64,000 bases of DNA from Anaeramoeba ignava (Eukaryota > Metamonada > Anaeramoebidae): positions 186,001 through 250,000 of the forward strand of contig JAPDFW010000022.1 of the NCBI GenBank assembly GCA_028826165.1. The letters are read 5' to 3'. A program made the position numbers and the translations under genes. This document shows positions 56,197-64,000 of the stretch, one piece after another. The notes below the pieces were generated by a model that made no database searches, had not been told where the DNA came from, and saw only the letters and a program-made list of their open reading frames with translations. The stretch's first letter is position 1, and the number at the start of each line of letters is the position of its first letter.

Positions 56197-57961
56197 ATGA
56201 GAGGTTTTTGTTCAATTTGTCATCAATTTAAACAAAATGGAGTAACAATAATAACTCAAGAAATTATACAAAATTTACCTCATAATAAAAGATATGAAAT
56301 TGGAAAATTAATTTGTTTTGAATGTAGAGTTCAAGATAAAAGACCTAAAGTTTGAAAATCAAAAAATCAAAAATTCATTTATAACTTATTTTTTCATTTA
56401 ATTTATAAAAAAATATAATAATAATTATAATTATAAGATACAAACAAAATTATCTCAATTTTTCAAATCATCATCACAAACAGAAGAAAAAACATTAAAT
56501 TCTCAAACAAATGAATCAAATATTGAATCAAATTCACAATCAAATATTGAACAAAATATTAAATCAAATTCACAATCAAAACTTGAACCAAATATTGGAA
56601 TCACTATTCAATTCAATAAAACCCAAATCCTTCAAAATTCTATAAAAGATATTAATAGCCAAAAAATAAGTCATTTATTAAACAATATAAGCACAATAAA
56701 ATTTTCCAATTCAAAAATTGATAGAAAATTCATGAACCAAATTAAAACATTAACAAAACCAAAATCCAAATTTACGAAAAATATCAAATATTCTCAAATA
56801 CCATTTGAAATTCAAAAATCAAACACATCTTTATCAAATTTGGATCACATAACTTCTGTTGCTTTTGATCCAAAAGATGGATCACTAATATCATCAAGCA
56901 GTTCCAATGGCAGTATTTATATCTTTGATTTCCAACATTATTTAACAAACTCATATTTTTATCGCAATCAAGAGAAAATTCCAGAGCCAGCATTAACATT
57001 AAAAACAGGAGAAAGAATATCCTCATTAAGATGGACAGGTGCAAATGAAATCATTTGCTCTTTCCACTCATCACCAAAATTATATGCTTTTGATTTGCTA
57101 TCTTGTGAAGAAAATACACCAACTCAAATTTTCTTAACAAATCCAAATAAGCAAACTCATTCCTTAAATGATATTATTTTTGATAAAGAATTGATTTTTG
57201 GATGCGGAAGAAACGGTGGATTTGTTCATTGGGATCGTCGAGTATCAATACAAAAGCCAGTCAAACATGTACTGTTCAATGATCTTGGAACAATTAATAG
57301 TATTGTTTTAGTCGGAAACTATCTTTATTGTGGATCACAAAGTGGATCCATTTCTGTTCATGATATCAGACGTAATTTCAAGATTGTCAAGAATAACATG
57401 GTCAACCCAAAACAAAATCAGCCAATAGATACTCTTGTTCTTGAGCCAGAATCTCAACTTATTTTAGGATTCCAGCTTTCAACTGGGAATATTGGATTTT
57501 TTGATTTGTTCACTTCAAAAATCAAGTTGTATCAAAATCACTCAATTAAAAATCGCACTCGTTCCAAAACAGCTCTCTTACGGAAACATCTAATCAACAA
57601 AAGTGGCAAATCACATATTTCTGGAATCAATTCTCCGGTTATCTCGCGTGTTGAGTTTTTGGATACAAATCTAGCAATATCAACAGAGAAAGAACTTCCA
57701 TTTTCAAGTTACTATCGAAAAAAACCTTGTTTTGTTAAGCAAGATGATTCTTCTTCTTCTTTGTTTGTATTTAGTTCAGATAGAAGAAGTGTTAATCTTG
57801 TTGATTTCACAGATTTAGATCATTCAAAACCTCTTTCTTTCTTGAGTTCTTCTTTGGTTATTAGTTTTGATGCTCATCCTATAACAAATGATTTTGTTGG
57901 AGGATCAGTATTTGATTCCTTGTTTGCTTTTTCAGATGATTTTATAAATATTATGAATTAG
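56197..57961 (+). CDS. WD40 protein with zinc-ribbon-like start and PIP box, two exons
   Basis: Exons are 56197-56349 and 56438-57961, giving 558 residues. Residues 1-51 have CSIC (C5, C8) and CFEC (C40, C43), a possible zinc ribbon. Right after the junction QTKLSQFF (53-60) matches the PCNA-binding PIP-box pattern. A disordered Ser/Asn/Gln stretch follows, then a WD40 propeller from about residue 185 to the end (LDHITSVAFDPKDGSLISS, GNYLYCGSQSGSISVHD, SLFVFSSDRRSVNLVDF). This suggests a replication- or repair-linked adaptor. The donor is GTTTGA; without splicing the first exon would end at a TGA two codons later. Confidence 0.65.
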
Positions 57962-59737
57962 GAAATCTATAAATTAACTTTTATAAATATTATGGATTAG
58001 AAAATATTTATAAATTAACTTTTATAAATATTATGAATTAAAAAATATTTACAAATTAACTTTTATAAATATTATGAATTAAAAAATATTTATAAATTAA
58101 ATCTATAAATATTATGAATTAAAAAATATTTATAAATTAACTTTATAAATATTATGGATTAGAAAATATTTATAAATTAAATTAATAAATATTATAAATT
58201 AAAAAATATTTACAAATTAAATTTAATAAATATTATGAATTAAAAATATTTACAAATTAAATCTATAAATATTATGAATTAAAAAATATTTATAAATTAA
58301 CTTTATAAATATTATGGATTAGAAAATATTTACAAATTAAATTTAATAAATATTATAAATTAAAAATATTTACAAATTAAATTTTATAAATATTATGAAT
58401 TAAAAAAATATTTACAAATTAACTTTTTATAAATATTATGAATTAAAAAATATTTACAAATTAAATCTATAAATATTATGAATTAGGAGATATTTATAAA
58501 TTAACTTTTATAAATATTATGAATTAGGAAATGTTTATAAATTTAATTTTATAAATATTATGAATTAAAAATATTTATAAATTTAATTTAATAAATATTA
58601 TGGATTAGAAAAATATTTACAAATTAAATTTAATAAATATTATAAATTAAAAATATTTGCAAATTAAATTTTATAAATATTATGAATTAAAAAAATATTT
58701 ACAAATTAACTTTTATAAATATTATGAATTAGAAAAAATATTTACAAATTAAATTTAATAAATATTATGAATTAGAAAATGTTTATAAATTAAATTAATA
58801 AATATTATGAATTAGGAAATCTATAAATTAAATTTATAAAATTATTAAAAAACAAATTAAATTTTATAAATATTATGAATTAAAAATATTTATAAATTAA
58901 ATTAAATTTTATAAATATTATGAATTAAGAAATATTTACAAATTAAATTAAATTTATAAATATTATGAATTAAAAATATTTACAAATTAAATTTAATAAA
59001 TATTATGAATTAGGAAATGTTTTAAAAAATATAAATATTGGGGAATTAAATTTTATAAATATTATGAATTAGAAAATCTATAAATTAAATCTATAAATAT
59101 TATGAATTAAAAATATTTATAAATTAACTTTTATAAATATTATGGATTAGAAAATATTTACAAATTAAATCTACAAATATTATGGATTAGAAAATATTTA
59201 CAAATTAACTTTTATAAATATTATGAATTAAAAATGTTTACAAATTAATCTATAAATTAAGAAAATAAATCTTATAAATATTATGAATTAGAAAAATATT
59301 TATAAATTAAATTTTATAACATATAAATTAAAAATATTTACAAATTAAATTTAATAAATATTATGAATTAAAAATATTTACAAATTAAATTTAATAAATA
59401 TTATGAATTAGGAAACATTTACAAATCAAAATTTTAAATATTATGAATTAGAAAAATATTTACAAATTAAATTAAATTTTATAAATATTATAAATTAAAA
59501 AATATTTATAAATTAAATTTTACAAATATTATGAATTAAAAAATATTTATAAATTAAATTAAACTTTATAAATATTATGAATTAAAAAATGTTTATAAAT
59601 TAAATTAAAAAAGTGGAATAATAATAAAAAAAAATTTTTGATTTTTAATTGAAGAAAAAAGAAAGAAAAAAAAAACTGATTGATTTTTAAGCGAAAATTA
59701 TTGAAAAAAAAAAGAAGAAAAAAAGTGAGAAAAAAAT
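57962..59737. repeat. AT-rich tandem repeat between convergent genes
   Basis: From 57962 to about 59600 units of roughly 42-52 bp recur, built from TATAAATATTATGAATTA, AAAATATTTACAAATTAA and variants with TTAATAAA or CTTTTATAAA. At least 30 copies are visible. The last 130 bases are the 3' flank of the leftward gene. No gene is supported. Confidence 0.9.
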
Positions 59738-62700
59738 TTAAGGCCAAATTCCCAATTCAGTGTAAACATCAGCAACTTTTTGGATAGAATTGATATAAGC
59801 AGCAATTCTGTAATTGACAGCAAACTTTTTAGCAGTTAATTGAATTTGTTTGAAAGTAGTTTTCATAATATGTTCCAAACCAGTTTCAATTAACATTTCT
59901 TCATCACCACCACGAATAATGATTTCCTTTTCTTTATCATTAAATTTGACTGAGAATTTTTTTTCCAAAATATCAAGAAGAGTGAGTTTGCTATTTTCTT
60001 CATATCTTGTAGTCATTCTTCCGAAATCAACATGGGTCAAGTTTTTGAGCCACTCAAAATAACTAGCAATAACACTTCCTGAATTTGCAAAAATATCTGG
60101 AATGATTAAGACTCCTCTGCCTTGGAGTTGTTCTTCGCCTTCAAGAGTGCAACCGCCAGAAGTTCCTTCCACAATAATTCTTGCCTTGATTTTGGGAGCT
60201 GTTTCTCCAGTGATTTCCGCAACAGAACTTGCAGGAATGAAGATGTCTGCCTCTTTGAATATTAAATCTTGTGGATTTTCAATTTGTTCCGAATTTGGAA
60301 AATTCATGATTGATCCTGTTTGATTTTTCCATTCCCGAAGCTTCTCAATATCAAATCCATCCGCGTTGTATATTGCTCCGTTTGAATCAGAAACTCCAAC
60401 AACTTTTGCTTTTCCTCTTAATGAAAAACTTTTTGCTGCTGAATATCCAACTGCTCCAAATCCACTGATGATCACGCTTTTTCCTTCAATTCCTGTGCTT
60501 AATCCTATTTTCGCCATCTCGTTTACGTCTTTTAATACTTCTTGTGTTGCAAAGAATATTCCTAATCCTGTTGGATCATAACTTATTTGTAATCCATTAG
60601 TTCGTGGACTTTTACCTAATTTCCAAAAGGAAATTATATTATTTATTATATTAATTATTTTATATTAATTAATTTATTAATTATTTTATAAATTAATTTA
60701 TAAATTATTTTATTAATTATTTTATAAATTAATTTATAAATTATTTTATTAATTATTTTATAAATTAATTTATAAATTATTTTATTAATTATTTTATAAA
60801 TTATTATATTAATTATTTTATTAATTATTTTATTAATTATTTTATAAATTATTTTATTAATTATTTTATAAATTATTTTATTAATTATTTTATTAATTAT
60901 TTTATTAATTATTTTATAAATTATTTTATTAATTATTTTATAAATTATTTTATTAATTATTTTATTAATTATTTTATTAATTATTTTATAAATTATTTTA
61001 TTAATTAATTTATTAATTAATTTATTAATTAATTTATTAATTATTTTATTAATTATTTTATAAATTATTTTATTAATTAATTTATTAATTAATTTTATTA
61101 ATTAATTTATTAATTAATTTATTAATTAATTTATTAATTATTTTATAAATTATTTTATTAATTATTTTATTAATTAATTTATTAATTATTTTATTAATTA
61201 TTTTATTAATTATTTTATTAATTATTTTATTAATTATTTTATTAATTATTTTATTAATTATTTTATTAATTATTTTATTAATTAATTTATTAATTAATTT
61301 ATTAATTATTTTATAAATTAATTTATTAATTATTTTATTAATTATTTTATTAATTATTTTATAAATTATTTTATAAATTATTTTTATTATTTATTTTATT
61401 AATTATTTTTATTATTTATTTTATTAATTATTTTATAATTTATTTTATTAATTATTTTATTAATTAATTTATTAATTATTTTATTAATTATTTTATTAAT
61501 TATTTTATAAATTATTTTATTAATTATTTTATAAATTATTTTATTAATTATTTTATTAATTATTTTATTAATTATTTTATTAATTATTTTATAAATTATT
61601 TTATAAATTATTTTATTAATTATTTTATTAATTATTTTATAAATTATTTTATTAATTATTATATAAATTATTTTATAAATTATTTTATAAATTATTTTAT
61701 TAATTATTTTATAAATTATTTTATAAATTATTTTATTAATTATTTTATAAATTATTTTATAAATTTATTAATTATTTTATAAATTATTTTATAAATTATT
61801 TTTATTAATTATTTTATAAATTAATTTATTAATTAATTTATTATTTATTTTATTAATTATTTTATAAATTATTTTATAAATTATTTTATTAATTATTTTA
61901 TTAATTATTTTATTATTTATTTATTAATTATTTTATTAATTATTTTATTAATTATTTTATAATTTATTTTATTAATTAATTTATTAATTAATTTATTAAT
62001 TATTTTATTAATTATTTTATTAATTATTTTATAAATTATTTTATTAATTATTTTATAAATTATTTTATTAATTATTTTATTAATTAATTTATTAATTATT
62101 TTATTAATTATTTTATTAATTATTTTATTAATTATTTTATTAATTATTTTATTAATTATTTTATTAATTATTTTATAAATTATTTTATTAATTATTTTTA
62201 TTAATTAATTTATTAATTATTTTATTAATTATTTTATTAATTATTTTTATAAATTATTTTATTAATTATTTTATAAATTATTTTATAAATTATTTTATTA
62301 ATTATTTTATAAATTATTTTATAAATTATTTTATTAATTATTTTTATTAATTATTTTATTAATTATTTTATTAATTATTTTATTAATTATTTTATTAATT
62401 AATTTATTAATTATTATATTAATTATTTTATTAATTATTTTATTAATTATTTTTATTAATTATTTTATTAATTAATTTATTAATTAATTTATTAATTATT
62501 TTATAAATTAATTTATTAATTATTTTATTAATTATTTTATTAATTATTTTATAAATTATTTTATAAATTATTTTATTATTTATTTTATTAATTATTTTAT
62601 TATTTATTTTATAATTTATTTTATTAATTAATTTATTAATTAATTTATTAATTATTTTATTAATTATTTTTATTAATTATTTTATAAATTATTTTATTAA

Positions 62701-63836
62701 TTATTTTATAAATTATTTTATTAATTATTTTATTAATTATTTTATTAATTATTTTATTAATTATTTTTATAAATTATTTTATAAATTATTTTATTAATTA
62801 TTTTATTAATTATTTTATAAATTATTTTATAAATTATTTTATTAATTATTTTATTAATTATTTTATAAATTATTTTATTAATTATTATATAAATTATTTT
62901 ATAAATTATTTTATTAATTATTTTATAAATTATTTTATAAATTTATTAATTATTTTATTAATTAATTTATATCGACTTGGAAAATTGATTTGGAAAATTT
63001 ATTTCAAAATTGATTTGTAAAATTATTTTATATTCATTTGTAAAATTAATTTATATTGATTTGTAAAATTATTTTATAAAATTATTGAATTGATTATTGA
63101 TATTCAAATTGAAATTAAAAAGAAAGAAAAAAAATTTTTTTATAATTAAAAAAAAAAACAAAAAAAACAAACCAGTTGAAACAGAAGCTCTATTAATATC
63201 TTCAGGACGGAAAGTTTGATACATTTGTTGAATCCAATCCATTTCTTGATTTCCAGATCCCAATTCAGGACGAAAAACATCAACAGAAGGACCTAAGAAC
63301 CTTCTTTTAAGAAGTTCAGAAGAAAAACGTCTTAAAATTTTTTCAATTTGAGAATCAGTGAATTCTTTTTTATTGATTTTTATTCCCGCCTTAGCTCCTC
63401 CTAACGGAATATCAACACACGCGCACTGAAGCGTTTTAAGAGCTGCGTGTGCTTGAATATCCTCGAGATTGATATTATCCGAAATCATTAATCCGCCGAT
63501 GAAGGGAATCTTGTGATGCGAATGCTGTGCTTTATATGCCTCGATCACTTTGAAATCGCTTTTTTTGTTATCCGCTTCAACTTGTAAAGGGAGGATTATT
63601 GATAAGGTTGACTTGCATTGCTTAATATAACCTAGTAGTCCTGAATTGTGATTCACAAATCCTGCGGCTCGATCGTAATATTTCTCTACTTGCTTCTTCA
63701 GTGTCGATTCAATCGTTTTTGTTGTGCTGAAATGATTTAAAAAAATATTTTTTGTAATTGTTGATTTTCTTTGTTGTTTGGAAAGGTAATTAATTGCTGA
63801 GATGGTTTTTGTTGGAATTTTTTGACACCGAAGCAT
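59738..63836 (-). CDS. glutamate dehydrogenase family protein, two exons, altered active site
   Basis: Exons (minus) are 63836-63173 and 60615-59738, joined within VSTGKSPRT, giving 513 residues. Residues 1-45 are basic and hydroxylated without acidic residues until late, like a mitochondrial or hydrogenosomal leader. The fold is clear: AYKAQHSHHK, DIPLGGAKAGIKIN, the Rossmann motif GFGAVG and ASYFEWLKNL. However, residues equal to bovine/human K90, K114, D168 and R211 (from memory) are I113, Q137, E191 and Ser; only K126 (K149) and the Ser of SYFEW remain. It may be an enzyme with a new substrate or a pseudoenzyme. The donor is GTTTGT and the intron is 2557 nt. Confidence 0.85.
60640..62970 (-). 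repeat. repeat-filled intron of the GDH-family gene (12-bp unit)
   Basis: This is a nearly pure array of TTAATTATTTTA units with TTTTATAAATTA and TTAATTAATTTA variants. Many 12-bp units are identical over long stretches. It contains no coding sequence. Confidence 0.95.
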
Positions 63837-64000
63837 TTGTGAAAAATTAAGAAAAAAAATAAGAAAAAATGAATTTTGTTTTTCTTTCTTTTTTTTCTTT
63901 TTTTTTTGAAATTAAAAAGTTCCCTTTATTAAAAAGTTCTCTTTCCACATTTTCATTTTCATTTTGATTTTCATTTTCATTTTGATATTTATATTGATAT
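63837..64000. other. 5' flank of the GDH-family gene
   Basis: A T/C-rich tract lies just upstream of the start, as is usual in this window. The last 50 bases begin an ATTTTCATTTTG-type repeat that runs off the window. Confidence 0.5.

Overview
The window is nuclear DNA of a very AT-rich protist. Genes are interrupted by GT-AG introns, mostly with donors of the form GTAAAT or GTAATT. TAA, TAG and TGA all end genes, so the code looks standard. The intergenic DNA and the larger introns are made of short-period A/T repeats. Together, many RCC1-BTB proteins, an FG-GAP/FN3 adhesin, an FN3 receptor with a RasGAP tail, and a glutamate dehydrogenase with an organelle-type leader suggest an amoeboid, probably anaerobic protist such as Anaeramoeba. 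That assignment is an inference and was not tested by any search.

Layout. 1-1560 is an inverted, internally deleted copy of the VPS26 / metallophosphoesterase / RCC1-BTB segment that lies intact at 14.4-18 kb. 1.8-9.5 kb holds a hypothetical gene, ribosomal protein eL31, a CRAMP1/TKI1-like gene, a SNAP-25-type SNARE and an NTMT1-like methyltransferase. 9.6-16.2 kb holds a 143-bp satellite, VPS26 (with a 2.6-kb repeat intron) and an MPPE1/Cdc1-like phosphoesterase. 16.2-22.2 kb has three tandem RCC1-BTB copies and 37-43.4 kb has three more. 22.6-36.9 kb carries an FG-GAP/FN3 membrane protein, a PH plus coiled-coil repeat protein, a calmodulin-like protein, a BTB-BACK protein and VPS41. 43.6-51 kb is one 1895-residue receptor: beta-helix, Cys-rich module, 12 FN3 domains, one membrane segment and a cytosolic RasGAP domain. 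52.2-63.8 kb has a small coiled-coil gene, a C2-TPR-PH-CaaX protein, a WD40 protein with a zinc-ribbon-like start and a PIP box, and a glutamate dehydrogenase family gene split by a 2.6-kb repeat intron.

Functional themes. Several genes serve membrane traffic (VPS26 of retromer, VPS41 of HOPS, the SNAP-25-like SNARE, the GPI-remodelling-type phosphoesterase). Others look like surface sensing and Ras-linked signalling (RasGAP receptor, FG-GAP adhesin, PH and C2 proteins). Only two of the seven RCC1-BTB copies have an unbroken frame. Three conserved enzymes or SNAREs (the NTMT1-like protein, the GDH and the SNARE) have substitutions at catalytic or zero-layer positions. Multi-exon models were built by hand from splice sites and reading-frame phase, so exon edges are predictions.
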